A stretch of 64,000 nucleotides of DNA from Curvibacter lanceolatus ATCC 14669 (lineage in GTDB: Bacteria > Pseudomonadota > Gammaproteobacteria > Burkholderiales > Burkholderiaceae_C): the NCBI RefSeq assembly GCF_000381265.1, contig NZ_KB906269.1, positions 1-64,000 of the forward strand. Reading direction: 5' to 3'. Below, in pieces: positions 51,382-60,335 of the stretch. A program made the position numbers and the translations under genes. The notes under the pieces are model-generated. The model was given only the letters and a program-made list of their open reading frames with translations. It was not told where the DNA came from and searched no databases. Positions within the stretch are counted from its first letter, which is position 1; each line of letters begins with the position of its first letter.

Positions 51382-52806
51382 TCAGCCCTTGAACAAGGGG
51401 CCGACCAGCCTGGCGGCCGCCTGCAGGCTGTCCGGCGCATAACCGGCATAGCCGAACAGCCAACCCCGGCGCGGCGACGCCACCGCGTAGCGCGACAGGG
51501 GCGTCAGCACCACGCCCAGCGCGGCAGCGCGCCGGCTCAAGCCCTCGTCATCGGTGCCGGCGGGCTGCTCCAGGCACAGGTGCATGCCTCGGTCACTGGC
51601 CTGCAGTTGCAAGGCCCCCTCGCTGGCCTCGGCCAGCGCCTCGATCATCACCCGTTGCCGGGCCTGATACAGCTCACGCATGCGCCGCAGATGGCGCAGC
51701 AGGTGCCCCTGGGCAACGAAGCTGGCCAGCACCGCCTGGTTGTCGCCGGGGGCGTGGCGGTCGCTCAGCGCACGGGCCATGGCAAAGGACGGTACCCAGG
51801 CGGGCGGCAGCAGGATGAAGCCCAGCCTCAGGCCCGGGTGCAGGGTCTTGGAAAAAGTGCCCACATACAGCACCCGCTCCGACTGCGGCAGGCTGCACAA
51901 GGCGGGCAGGCGGTGGGGGCCATACTGAAACTCGCCGTCGTAGTCGTCCTCGATCACCCAGGCTTGCTGGCGGTGCGACCAGTCCAGCAAGGCCTGGCGG
52001 CGCGCCAGGCTCATGCGCACCCCGGTTGGAAACTGGTGCGTGGGCGTGACCACGGCCAGGCGTGCCCGGGGCCATTGCTGCTCGGCCTCGGCAATGCACA
52101 GGCCCTCCTCGTCCAGCGGCACCGGCCGCGCCTGCACCCCATGGCCCAGCAGGCTGGCGCGGATGCCGGGGTAGCCCGGGTCTTCGACCAGCACCTCGTC
52201 GCCCACATCCAGCAGCAGGCGGCCCACCAGGTCCAGGGCCTGTTGCGAGCCCGCGCACACCAGCACCCGGCTGGCGTCGCAGCGGATGCCGCGCGAAGCC
52301 CACAGCCAGTGCGCAATCGCTTCGCGCAGCGCCGGGTCACCGGCCGGGTCCAGGTACTGGGCGCCCGCCTGCCGCTGCAGCGGCGTGCGCTGCCGGCCCA
52401 GGCGGTCCCAGGTGCCATAGGGAAAGCTGGTCACATCGGGCGCTCCGATGCGAAACGGCGTGGCCGCCTGGGTGGGGGGGCTCCAGTGCCGCACCGTCTC
52501 GGCGATCAACTGCCCTCGCCGCGACAGGCCCAGAGGCAAGGCGCTCAAGGCCCCCGCCGCGGTGGCCGGGGCCAGCTTGGCGCTGACGTAGCTGCCGTCC
52601 CCCACCCGGGCCATCACATAGCCCTCGGCCTGCAGGCGCTCCATGGCCCACAACAAGGTGTTGCGCGACACCCCCAGGGTGCGTGCATGGTCCCGTGTGG
52701 CCGGCAGCCGGCTGCCCGCGGCCAGGGTGCCCTGCTCGATGGCCAGACGCAACTGCTCGTACACCTGCTGCCGTCGGGTGAGCCCCCGATGGGTCCCCTG
52801 CTTCAT
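51382..52806 (-). CDS. MocR/PdxR-type GntR regulator with aminotransferase domain
   Basis: Protein of 474 residues. The N-terminal GntR winged helix is RRQQVYEQLRLAIEQGTLAAGSRLPATRDHARTLGVSRNTLLWAMERLQAEGYV (about 10-70). The fold-I aminotransferase domain (110-474) has EDPGYPGIRASLL, TPTHQFPTG, IEDDYDGEFQY and the PLP lysine in VGTFSKTLHPGLRLGF. MocR proteins sense PLP or PLP-amino acid adducts. AGGAGC precedes the ATG. Divergent from the OsmC gene across an 81-bp gap holding a clear dyad, so it may control that gene. Confidence 0.92.
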   Translation of the reverse strand: MKQGTHRGLTRRQQVYEQLRLAIEQGTLAAGSRLPATRDHARTLGVSRNTLLWAMERLQAEGYVMARVGDGSYVSAKLAPATAAGALSALPLGLSRRGQLIAETVRHWSPPTQAATPFRIGAPDVTSFPYGTWDRLGRQRTPLQRQAGAQYLDPAGDPALREAIAHWLWASRGIRCDASRVLVCAGSQQALDLVGRLLLDVGDEVLVEDPGYPGIRASLLGHGVQARPVPLDEEGLCIAEAEQQWPRARLAVVTPTHQFPTGVRMSLARRQALLDWSHRQQAWVIEDDYDGEFQYGPHRLPALCSLPQSERVLYVGTFSKTLHPGLRLGFILLPPAWVPSFAMARALSDRHAPGDNQAVLASFVAQGHLLRHLRRMRELYQARQRVMIEALAEASEGALQLQASDRGMHLCLEQPAGTDDEGLSRRAAALGVVLTPLSRYAVASPRRGWLFGYAGYAPDSLQAAARLVGPLFKG

Positions 52807-52828
52807 GGGCAATTGGCTCCTTGAATAG

Positions 52829-52844
52829 CTATTTTTCAAAATAG
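52829..52844. promoter_or_regulatory. Dyad in the mocR / osmC divergent region
   Basis: CTATTTT-TC-AAAATAG is a perfect 7+2+7 inverted repeat, about 23 bp upstream of the MocR start codon and 43 bp before the osmC start. It is the only AT-rich island in the gap and overlaps the likely promoters. A binding site for the MocR protein is plausible. Confidence 0.45.
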
Positions 52845-52887
52845 ACTGAGGGATCATTCCACAAGCCAGAGCGAAACGGAAACCCCC

Positions 52888-53367
52888 ATGGCCCACTACA
52901 CCGCCAGCGTGCGCTGGCAACTCGATGACGGCAACTTCAGCCAACGCCGCTACAGCCGGCGCCACCAGTGGCAGTTCGATGGCGGCGTGAGCGTGCCGGC
53001 CTCGTCCTCGCCCCAAGTCGTGCCCCTGCCCTGGTCCGACCCGGCGGCGGTCGACCCCGAGGAGGCCTTTGTGGCGGCCTTGTCGAGCTGCCACATGCTG
53101 TGGTTTCTGGACCTGGCCGCCCGCGCAGGTTGGGCCATCGAGTCCTACGACGATGAGGCCAGCGGTGTGATGGCCGCCGATGCCCAGGGGCGCCAGGTGA
53201 TGACCGAGGTGACCCTGCGGCCGGTGGTGCGGCTGGCAGCAGGCTGCGAGCGCGACCAGGCCGCGCTGATCGCCTTGCACCACCAGGCCCACGAGGCCTG
53301 CTTTCTGGCCAATTCGGTGCACACCCGCATCCATTGCGAGCCCCGCTTCGCGTCGGAGGCTGCATGA
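52888..53367 (+). CDS. OsmC-family protein
   Basis: Protein of 159 residues. OsmC/Ohr fold with VDPEEAFVAALSSCHMLWFLDLAARAGWAIESYDDEASG, in which the conserved Cys lies in SSCHM, and a second conserved Cys in HEACFLANSV. These proteins reduce organic hydroperoxides or act in osmotic stress. It is translationally coupled to the GNAT gene and divergent from the MocR gene. Confidence 0.9.
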   Translation: MAHYTASVRWQLDDGNFSQRRYSRRHQWQFDGGVSVPASSSPQVVPLPWSDPAAVDPEEAFVAALSSCHMLWFLDLAARAGWAIESYDDEASGVMAADAQGRQVMTEVTLRPVVRLAAGCERDQAALIALHHQAHEACFLANSVHTRIHCEPRFASEAA

Positions 53368-53810
53368 ACACCCTCGTCATTGCGCCCTTGCAACCCGCAG
53401 ACCTGAGCGACTGGCTGCCCCTGGTCCAGGCCTACAAGGCGTTCTACAACACCCCGACCAGCGAGGCCGAGTACCAACAGGCCTGGGCGCGCCTGCTGGC
53501 CGGCCAGGGTTTGCATGGCCTGGGCGCGCGCGTGCAGGGGCAGCTGGTGGGCATCACCCACTACCTGTTCCACGGCAGCACCTGGGCCCCCCGGGTCTGC
53601 TACCTGCAGGATCTGTACGTGTCGGAAGCCCACCGCGGCCAGGGCACGGCGGCGGCGCTGATCGAGGCTGTGGCCCAGGCGGCGCGCGAGGGCGGTGCCC
53701 AGCGGCTGTACTGGCTCACCCAGACGGACAACCTGCGGGCGCGCCGCCTGTATGACCGCGTGGCCGAGTACCGGGGCTTCATCCGCTACGACCACCCGAT
53801 GCCTGGCTGA
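53364..53810 (+). CDS. GNAT-family N-acetyltransferase
   Basis: Protein of 148 residues with the GNAT fold. The acetyl-CoA motif A is YLQDLYVSEAHRGQGTAAALIEAVAQAA, followed by LYWLTQTDNLRARRLYDRVAEYRGFIRYD. Substrate unknown. The ATG overlaps the osmC stop by four bases. Confidence 0.9.
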   Translation: MNTLVIAPLQPADLSDWLPLVQAYKAFYNTPTSEAEYQQAWARLLAGQGLHGLGARVQGQLVGITHYLFHGSTWAPRVCYLQDLYVSEAHRGQGTAAALIEAVAQAAREGGAQRLYWLTQTDNLRARRLYDRVAEYRGFIRYDHPMPG

Positions 53811-53846
53811 AGACAGGGGGCGGAAGACACCCGACTGACAAGACGT

Positions 53847-54428
53847 TCAGGCCGTCTGCACAGCACGGGTCAATTTGCTCAAGGCCTCCAGCACGCCTTG
53901 CACGGCCTGGCGGGTCTTGTCGTCGCTCAGGGCGCCTTCGGCCGTGAAGGCCTCACCCGCGCGGCCCAGGGCAAACTGCTGTGGCACGACCAGCGAGGCA
54001 AAGTTCATCTGCAGGAACTGGCGCACGTAGTTCAGGGCACGCAAGCCTCCCATCGGGCCGGGCGAGGCCGACAGCAGCGCCGTGGGCTTGTTGGCCGTGG
54101 CCGCCACGCCGGTGGGCAGGCGCGACAGCCAGTCGAAGGCATTGATGAACAGAGGCGTGGGAAAGCCGTTGTACTCGGGCGTGACCACCACCAGGGCATC
54201 GCTGTCGATCAGGGCCTGCTGCAAGGCCGTGGCCCCGGCGGGCACACCCGAGGCGGCCTCGGCGTCGCCGTCGTACAGGGGCAGGTCCAGGGCGCGCAAA
54301 TCCAGTTCGTGGGGCACAAAGCCGGCCTGGGTGGCCCCCAGCGCCACGGCGTGGGCCAGACGGCGGTTCAGCGAACCCTGGCGGGCGCTGCCGGAAATGA
54401 TCAGAAGACGCGGAGAATGAGTGGACAT
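53847..54428 (-). CDS. NADPH-dependent FMN reductase
   Basis: Protein of 193 residues with a flavodoxin-like fold: ISGSARQGSLNRRLAHAV binds the FMN phosphate, VVVTPEYNGFPTPLFINAFDWLSR and LLSASPGPMGGLRAL contact the flavin ring. Such enzymes reduce FMN, quinones or chromate. The ATG at 54428 has GGAG upstream. Confidence 0.9.
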   Translation of the reverse strand: MSTHSPRLLIISGSARQGSLNRRLAHAVALGATQAGFVPHELDLRALDLPLYDGDAEAASGVPAGATALQQALIDSDALVVVTPEYNGFPTPLFINAFDWLSRLPTGVAATANKPTALLSASPGPMGGLRALNYVRQFLQMNFASLVVPQQFALGRAGEAFTAEGALSDDKTRQAVQGVLEALSKLTRAVQTA

Positions 54429-54578
54429 GGACAGGGCTCCAAGGCGGTGATTGGCGACAATGCCAGACGGTGCACAGCACGTGTTCACACACTGAATGCA
54501 CACGGGGCTGCGCCATTGTGCCGCCCCAGCCAACATCCGTCTGTCAGACAAACCACATCGTTGATCACAATACCGCCC

Positions 54579-55058
54579 ATGAGCCCTGCCCGCCGCTATT
54601 GGTTGATGAAATCCGAGCCTGAAGAGTGCTCGATCGACGACGCCCTGGCCGCCCCTGAGGCCACCGTGCCCTGGACCGGCGTTCGCAACTACCAGGCACG
54701 CAACTTCATGCGCGACCAGATGCAAGTGGGCGATGGCGTGCTGTTCTATCACTCGAGTTGCGCCGAACCCGGCATTGCCGGCCTGGCCCGCGTGGCCTCG
54801 GGCACCCGGCCCGACCCCACGCAGTTCGATGCAGCATCACCCTACTACGACCCGAAATCACCGCCTGCGGCGCCGCGCTGGCTGCTGCTGGATGTGCAGG
54901 CCCTGCGCAAGACCCGCGTGATCAGCCTGGCCGAACTGCGGGCCCAGCCCGAGCTGGCTGACATGACGGTGCTGCAGCGCGGCAACCGCCTGTCCATCAC
55001 CGAAGTCACGCCGGCGCAATGGCAGTTCATCGAAAGCCGCCTGCTGTCAGGCGCCTGA
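54579..55058 (+). CDS. EVE-domain protein
   Basis: Protein of 159 residues consisting of one EVE (PUA-like) domain: RYWLMKSEPEECSIDDA, TVPWTGVRNYQARNFMRDQMQVGDGVLFYHSSCAEPGIAGLARVAS. EVE domains recognise modified bases in DNA or RNA. In most proteobacteria this is a conserved stand-alone housekeeping gene. It converges with the LysR gene and overlaps it by 12 bp. Confidence 0.92.
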   Translation: MSPARRYWLMKSEPEECSIDDALAAPEATVPWTGVRNYQARNFMRDQMQVGDGVLFYHSSCAEPGIAGLARVASGTRPDPTQFDAASPYYDPKSPPAAPRWLLLDVQALRKTRVISLAELRAQPELADMTVLQRGNRLSITEVTPAQWQFIESRLLSGA

Positions 55059-55958
55059 GTCCTGAGCCCCCAGTGCGAAACGCTGAAACAGCTCGATGAC
55101 CTTCAAGGCCATCGGCGACGGCGTTCGATGACGCAGGCACACGATGCCCATCTCGGCATGCACCACGGGCAATTCGGGCAAGTGCAAGGCGCGCAGCAGG
55201 CCTTGCTGCACCAAATCGGCCACCGCCAGTTCGGTGGTGGCGATCACGGTGTCCGTGCTCAGACCGATCTGATGCAGCAGCCGGGGGTCATCGCACTCCA
55301 GCGCAGGCTGGGCCAGCGCGTCTTCGGACCCCAGGCGGCCCAACACAGCCTTGAGCGCTGCCGGCAGGCGGGTGGTGCCCACGCCATAGGGCCAGACCTC
55401 GGCTAGGCGATGCTCACCCGGGCCCAGCGGGTGGTCGGCACGCACGTAGAAGCGCCCGGCCTGCCGCATCAAGGGTTCGACCTGCAAGGCGGCGTCCTGC
55501 GGCAGGTCGCGCACCTCGGCCACAAAAAACTCGATTTCCTCCAGCTGCAGGCGCTCCAGCAGCAAGGCCCAGTTGCTGATCTCCAGCCGCATCCGGATCT
55601 GGGGGTAGGCCTGGCGGACCTCGGCCACCACCTTCGGGCCCAGGGTCACGTTGGGCATGGGGCCCATGCCGAAGGCCACGTCGCCGAGCTGATGGTCGAG
55701 GTAAAGCGCCAGATCGCGCTCCAGGCAGCGGGCCTCGAACAGCAGGCGGCGCGCGCGCTCCACCAGAAAGGCACCGGCCGGGGTGGGCCGCACATCACCG
55801 GGTTGGCGCTCGAACAGCCGCAGGCCCAGTTGGGCTTCGATGGCCTGGATGCTGCGGCTGAACGCCGGCTGGCTCAGGTGCACGCGCTCCGCCGCACGCG
55901 CGAAATGACGCTCTTCGGCCAGGGTCAGCACATGGCGGTATTGGTTCAGGTTGATCAT
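55047..55958 (-). CDS. LysR-family transcriptional regulator
   Basis: Protein of 303 residues. The N-terminal helix-turn-helix is NLNQYRHVLTLAEERHFARAAERVHLSQPAFSRSIQAIEAQLGLRLFER; the rest is a periplasmic-binding-protein-like effector domain. Divergent from the fatty-acid-hydroxylase-family gene 100 bp away, so regulation of that gene is the obvious inference. A longer open frame upstream is not coding. Confidence 0.92.
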   Translation of the reverse strand: MINLNQYRHVLTLAEERHFARAAERVHLSQPAFSRSIQAIEAQLGLRLFERQPGDVRPTPAGAFLVERARRLLFEARCLERDLALYLDHQLGDVAFGMGPMPNVTLGPKVVAEVRQAYPQIRMRLEISNWALLLERLQLEEIEFFVAEVRDLPQDAALQVEPLMRQAGRFYVRADHPLGPGEHRLAEVWPYGVGTTRLPAALKAVLGRLGSEDALAQPALECDDPRLLHQIGLSTDTVIATTELAVADLVQQGLLRALHLPELPVVHAEMGIVCLRHRTPSPMALKVIELFQRFALGAQDSGA

Positions 55959-55993
55959 AGGCAATGCACCAGTCACATCAGGACCATGCGGAC

Positions 55994-56010
55994 AATGCAA
56001 TAGACACATT
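55994..56010. promoter_or_regulatory. Candidate LysR-type site
   Basis: AATG-N9-CATT contains the T-N11-A core typical of LysR sites and lies in the divergent region, 36 bp from the LysR start codon. Only the motif and position support it. Confidence 0.35.
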
Positions 56011-56057
56011 AAAACACCGGGCTTACATTCGCAAAAAAAATGAATGGAGACCTGCCT

Positions 56058-56942
56058 GTGACCGCCAACCAATTTCAGAACACGCTGATTCTGTGCTTCA
56101 TGAGCGGCTTCGCGCTGATGGAGTTCGTCACCCGACGCTACCAGCGCACCGTGACCGCCAACGCCAACGACACCAAGCTGGAACTGCTGATGTTCCTGAG
56201 CCTGGTGGCCATCACCCAGCCCCTGGCCCTGCTGGCCACGGCGAAACTCGGCACCTGGCTGGCCCCGACCTGGCAGAACCGCCTGGCCGACCTGCCGGGG
56301 TGGGCCATGGTGGGCCTGCTGCTGGTGGGCGACGACATGACGCAGTACTGGTGGCACCGGCTGTCGCACTCGCCCCTGATGTGGCCCCTGCACCGGGCCC
56401 ACCACTCGGCCAGTTACATGAGCATCCGCATCACCTACCGCAACAACTTCTTCTACTACCTGATGATGCCGGGCCTGTGGATCGGGGGCGCCTTGCTGTA
56501 CCTGGGCGTGGGCGGCATGGTGTATGCCGGCTACATGGTCGTGAAGCTGCTGGTCATCCTGGGCGCCCACTGCGCCTGGCGCTGGGACGAGCCGCTGTAC
56601 CGCATCCGCGCCCTGCACCCGCTGGCGTGGGTGCTGGAGCGCACCCTCTCCACCCCGGCCACGCACTGGGCCCACCACGCCATCACCAACGAAGACGGCA
56701 TCGGCCACTACAAGGGCAATTTCGGCAACCTGCTGTTCTTCTGGGACGTGCTGTTTGGCACCGCCCACATCACCCGCCGCTACCCGGCCCAGGTGGGCCT
56801 GATCGATGACCGACTGTTTGGCGAAGAGAAATGGCAGCACCAGATGTTCTACCCGGTGCTGCAAAGCCAGCGGGCGCACAGCGCGCTGAGGCTGGGTGGC
56901 AAGGCCTATGAGGCGCCACCAGAGACCCACGAGGTGCGCTGA
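56058..56942 (+). CDS. Sterol desaturase/fatty acid hydroxylase-family membrane enzyme
   Basis: Protein of 294 residues with four or more membrane helices and the di-iron histidine clusters WWHRLSHS, LHRAHHSASYMS and THWAHHAITNEDG. The family hydroxylates or desaturates lipids and sterols; the substrate here is unknown. The GTG at 56058 has GGAGA about seven bases upstream, whereas the ATG at 56040 has none, so the shorter start is preferred. The likely regulator is the divergent LysR gene. Confidence 0.88.
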   Translation: MTANQFQNTLILCFMSGFALMEFVTRRYQRTVTANANDTKLELLMFLSLVAITQPLALLATAKLGTWLAPTWQNRLADLPGWAMVGLLLVGDDMTQYWWHRLSHSPLMWPLHRAHHSASYMSIRITYRNNFFYYLMMPGLWIGGALLYLGVGGMVYAGYMVVKLLVILGAHCAWRWDEPLYRIRALHPLAWVLERTLSTPATHWAHHAITNEDGIGHYKGNFGNLLFFWDVLFGTAHITRRYPAQVGLIDDRLFGEEKWQHQMFYPVLQSQRAHSALRLGGKAYEAPPETHEVR

Positions 56943-57007
56943 CCCAACGCAGATGCCCGCGGCCACGCAGCGCCAACGCATTGAATCGAGAGCAGACCTT
57001 GCCGAAC

Positions 57008-57301
57008 TCAGGCGCCGGTTCCCAGCGATCGCTCCAACTTGATCACAGCCCGGCAGCCCAAGGCTTTCGCGTAGCGTTGCACAGTTTGCATCGAAGGCTG
57101 GCGCCCGCCACTCTCCAACCTGGCAACCGTGCTTTGGCTTGTTCCCATCCGCTTGGCCACCTCGGCCTGGGTCAGGCCTGCACGATGCCGGGCGGCGATG
57201 AGTTCCCGCGCCACTTCGAACTCATCCGCCAGCGCGTCGTACTCGGCTTGAGCGTCCGCGTCAGAGAGCAAGCTGGGTTTGAATTCTTTCAAGCTTTTCA
57301 T
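57008..57301 (-). CDS. higA: HigA-type helix-turn-helix antitoxin
   Basis: Protein of 97 residues with an XRE helix-turn-helix: ELIAARHRAGLTQAEVAKRMGTSQSTVARLESGGRQPSMQTVQRYAKALG. It follows the toxin gene with a four-base overlap, the toxin-first order typical of HigBA. It should repress the pair and neutralise the toxin. Confidence 0.88.
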   Translation of the reverse strand: MKSLKEFKPSLLSDADAQAEYDALADEFEVARELIAARHRAGLTQAEVAKRMGTSQSTVARLESGGRQPSMQTVQRYAKALGCRAVIKLERSLGTGA

Positions 57302-57621
57302 ATCGACGCCTCCAATCGGCCCAAAGCCATCTCAATCGCTTTGCGCGGTGTGGCCTGAGTCTTCTTCACAAACACATGCAGCACGATCAGTCTTTGCCCA
57401 CTGATCGCGGCATAGACGGCCCGAGCAATGCCATCGCGCCCACGCAACCGCATTTCCCACAGTTTGTTTTCAAGCGGGCGCACGTGCGGCAAGCCGACTT
57501 GCTGGGGCCCCAGGTCCTCCAGCAACTCGGCAATCCGCAGGAAGCGGGCCTTCATGTCCGCGGGTAAGGCTCCCAATTCGGGCTCTGCCTGCGGATGAAT
57601 AACAACGGTCCAAGCACTCAA
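57298..57621 (-). CDS. higB: HigB/Gp49-type RelE-superfamily toxin
   Basis: Protein of about 107 residues of the phage-derived Gp49/HigB family: WTVVIHPQAEPELGALPADMKARFLRIAELLEDLGPQ, then VRPLENKLWEMRLRGRDGIARAVYAAISGQRLIVLHVFVKKTQATPRKAIEMA. The last part (LHVFVKKTQ-TP) is diagnostic. It cuts mRNA on ribosomes. The TTG at 57621 is preceded by AAGGA at good spacing; a GTG at 57663 would add 14 residues. Confidence 0.88.
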   Translation of the reverse strand: MSAWTVVIHPQAEPELGALPADMKARFLRIAELLEDLGPQQVGLPHVRPLENKLWEMRLRGRDGIARAVYAAISGQRLIVLHVFVKKTQATPRKAIEMALGRLEASI

Positions 57622-57696
57622 ATTATATCCTTTTGGGTATTTTTTTGAGGTTGCGGTCAACACCTGTGCCAGAAGGCTTGCGTCAGAACCCCCATG

Positions 57697-57733
57697 AAAA
57701 AAGCCTCATGGGACGAAACGTCGCATGAGGCTT
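57697..57733 (-). terminator. Terminator of the pyruvate dehydrogenase operon
   Basis: Reading leftward from lpdA, AAGCCTCATG pairs with CATGAGGCTT over 10 bp. A G-G mismatch and four more pairs (GACG/CGTC) close a three-base loop, and six T residues follow. It lies 110 bp after the lpdA stop. Confidence 0.88.
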
Positions 57734-57845
57734 AGGAGGCATTTTCAGACGCGGGGCTGCGCGGCGGCCGGAGCCCAGGCCGCATCCCGCCCTGACGGTC
57801 AGGGTGGAAGGGCGAAGCGGGGCGGGGCCAGAAGGCCCCTGTCCC

Positions 57846-59663
57846 TTACTTGCGTGCCGGCGGCAGGTCGGTGCAGCTGCCGTGGGCGGCTTCGGCGCAC
57901 AGGCCGATGCTTTCGCCCAGCGTGGGGTGCGGGTGGATGGTCTTGCCGATGTCGATCTCGTCGGCACCCATCTCGATGGCCAGGGCCACCTCACCGATCA
58001 TGTCGCCCGCGTGCGTGCCCACGATGCCGCCACCCAGGATGCGGTGGGTTTCAGCGTCGAACAGCAGCTTGGTGAAGCCTTCGTCGCGGCCGTTGGCAAT
58101 GGCGCGGCCCGAGGCGCTCCAGGGGAACAGGCCCTTCTTGACCTTGATGCCCTGGGCCTTGGCCTGGTCTTCGGTCAGGCCCACCCAGGCCACTTCGGGG
58201 TCGGTGTAGGCGACGCTGGGGATCACGCGGGCATTGAAGGCGGCGCTGGCCAGTTCCTTGTCGCCCTTGAGTTCGCCGGCAATCACCTCGGCCGCCACGT
58301 GAGCCTCATGCACCGCCTTGTGCGCCAGCATGGGCTGACCCACGATGTCGCCGATGGCGAAGATGTGCGGCACGTTGGTGCGCATCTGGATGTCGACATT
58401 GATGAAGCCGCGGTCGGTCACGGCCACGCCGGCCTTGTCGGCACTGATCTTCTTGCCGTTGGGCGTGCGGCCCACGGCCTGCAGGACCAGGTCGTAGGTC
58501 TGCGGTGCCGGGGCGGTGCCGCCCTCTTCGGCCGCGGCAAACGTCACCTCGATGCCTTCGGGCGTGGCCTTGGCCGACACCGTCTTGGTCTTGAGCATGA
58601 TGTTGTCGAAGCGGTGGGCGTTCATCTTCTGCCAGACCTTGACCAGATCGCGGTCAGCGCCCTGCATCAGGCCGTCCAGCATCTCGACCACGTCCAGGCG
58701 CGCGCCCAGGGTGCTGTACACCGTGCCCATTTCGAGGCCGATGATGCCGCCACCCAGGATCAGCATGCGCTTGGGCACTTCCTTCAAGGCCAGGGCCCCG
58801 GTGCTGTCGACCACGCGCGGATCATCGGGCATGAAAGGCAGGCGCACGGCTTGCGAGCCCGCCGCGATGATGGCGCGCTGGAAGCCGATGGTCTGGCTCT
58901 TGCCGGTGCGCACCTGGGCTTCGCCGCTGGTTTCTTCCACCTGCAGCTGGTGGCTGCTGATGAAGTTGCCGTAGCCGCGCACCACGGTCACCTTGCGCAT
59001 CTTGGCCATGGCACCCAGGCCACCGGTCAGCTTGCCGATGACCTTTTCCTTGTGGCCCCGCAGCTTGTCGATGTTGACGGTGGGGGCGCCGAAATCAACG
59101 CCCAGATCGGCCATGTGGCTGACCTCGTCCATCACGGCGGCCACGTGCAGCAGCGCCTTGGAGGGGATGCAGCCCACGTTCAGGCACACACCGCCCAGGG
59201 TGGCGTAGCGCTCGACCAGCACCACCTTGAGGCCCAGGTCGGCCGCACGGAAGGCGGCCGAGTAACCACCGGGGCCGCCACCGATCACGACCACGTCGCA
59301 ATCGATGTCGTTGCTGCCCGTGGGGGCTGCGGCCACCGGGGCCGGGGCGGCCGCCACCGGAGCGGCGGCTGGGGCTGCGGGGGCCGCGGCAGGAGCCGCA
59401 GGGGCGGCAGCGGCTGCGGCGGCACCGGCCACTTCGAGCGACAGGATCACCGAACCCTCGGCCACCTTGTCGCCGAGCTTGACCTTGAGTTCCTTCACCA
59501 CGCCGGCATGCGACGAGGGGATCTCCATCGAGGCCTTGTCGGACTCGACCGTGATCAGCGATTGTTCGGCCTTGACCGTGTCGCCGGGCTTGACCAGCAG
59601 TTCGATGATGGCCACTTCGGAAAAGTCACCGATGTCGGGGACCTTGATGTCTATCAGGCTCAT
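57846..59663 (-). CDS. lpdA: Dihydrolipoyl dehydrogenase (E3) with N-terminal lipoyl domain
   Basis: Protein of 605 residues. Residues 1-80 are a lipoyl domain with the modified Lys in [16 protein letters not shown], followed by an Ala/Pro-rich linker. The E3 domain has the FAD site [21 protein letters not shown], redox-active disulphide [18 protein letters not shown] site [13 protein letters not shown], second FAD motif [16 protein letters not shown] and catalytic HPHPTLGE. It reoxidises lipoyl groups of the complex. Its ATG overlaps the BPH stop by four bases. Confidence 0.96.
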   Translation of the reverse strand: MSLIDIKVPDIGDFSEVAIIELLVKPGDTVKAEQSLITVESDKASMEIPSSHAGVVKELKVKLGDKVAEGSVILSLEVAGAAAAAAAPAAPAAAPAAPAAAPVAAAPAPVAAAPTGSNDIDCDVVVIGGGPGGYSAAFRAADLGLKVVLVERYATLGGVCLNVGCIPSKALLHVAAVMDEVSHMADLGVDFGAPTVNIDKLRGHKEKVIGKLTGGLGAMAKMRKVTVVRGYGNFISSHQLQVEETSGEAQVRTGKSQTIGFQRAIIAAGSQAVRLPFMPDDPRVVDSTGALALKEVPKRMLILGGGIIGLEMGTVYSTLGARLDVVEMLDGLMQGADRDLVKVWQKMNAHRFDNIMLKTKTVSAKATPEGIEVTFAAAEEGGTAPAPQTYDLVLQAVGRTPNGKKISADKAGVAVTDRGFINVDIQMRTNVPHIFAIGDIVGQPMLAHKAVHEAHVAAEVIAGELKGDKELASAAFNARVIPSVAYTDPEVAWVGLTEDQAKAQGIKVKKGLFPWSASGRAIANGRDEGFTKLLFDAETHRILGGGIVGTHAGDMIGEVALAIEMGADEIDIGKTIHPHPTLGESIGLCAEAAHGSCTDLPPARK

Positions 59664-60250
59664 ACGGAACCTTTCAATTTGATCGTGAAGATGTTGATGG
59701 GCGCGGCCGAGTTGCGGTCGAATTCGCAACTGGCGGCCAGGCCGGCCTCGGCCACCTCGCGGGCCGTCTTGGCCCGGGTGTAGGTGGCGTGCATGGCGCC
59801 GAGGGCAAAGCTGCGTCCGGAGCCAATACCCCAGAACTCCTTGAACTCGAACACCTCGCGGTAGCTGTACAAGCCATAGATGCCGGTTGCGTTGGCAATC
59901 AGCACGCTGAACTGGCTGGACTCGTAGGGGTCGTTGTCGTCTTCCTTGGTCTGCAGAAAGAAGGTTTCCTTCAGCAGCGGGTGCAGACGCGTGAAGGTGT
60001 CAAACACCTCGTCGCGGCTGCCCAGACGCAACTGGTCCTTGGGCAAGGCATTCAGCGCCTTGCGCAGCACCGGGAAATGCGCCACGGTGCCGGCCATGCC
60101 GATGTAGCTGGGGCCGCCCATCGCATCGACCTTGAAGAGCTTTTCGTTCTCTTCAAAGCGTTGCGACAGCCGGGTATCGCCAAAGGTGACCAGGGTATCG
60201 GCCGCAATGGCCACCTGCCCACCCTTGCGCACAACGACCACGGTCGTCAT
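59660..60250 (-). CDS. Proteasome-like Ntn protease, BPH type
   Basis: Protein of 196 residues of the proteasome/HslV superfamily. After Met removal the N-terminus is Thr-Thr-Val, giving the catalytic Thr1, with Asp17 in [14 protein letters not shown] and a Lys near 36 (ENEKLFKV), in line with HslV Thr1/Asp17/Lys33. [15 protein letters not shown] and [15 protein letters not shown] match the second half of the fold (GIGSG, ALGA). It matches my recollection of the betaproteobacterial proteasome homologue BPH, which lacks a known ATPase partner. Here it sits between aceF and lpdA and is coupled to lpdA. Confidence 0.85.
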   Translation of the reverse strand: MTTVVVVRKGGQVAIAADTLVTFGDTRLSQRFEENEKLFKVDAMGGPSYIGMAGTVAHFPVLRKALNALPKDQLRLGSRDEVFDTFTRLHPLLKETFFLQTKEDDNDPYESSQFSVLIANATGIYGLYSYREVFEFKEFWGIGSGRSFALGAMHATYTRAKTAREVAEAGLAASCEFDRNSAAPINIFTIKLKGSV

Positions 60251-60335
60251 GCGCTGGCCCCCTGCCCCATCGGGCACACGCCGGCCTGCCGGGCGCCGCC
60301 AGCCCACACCACAGCGTGCGTGGGGTGCCGTGCCA

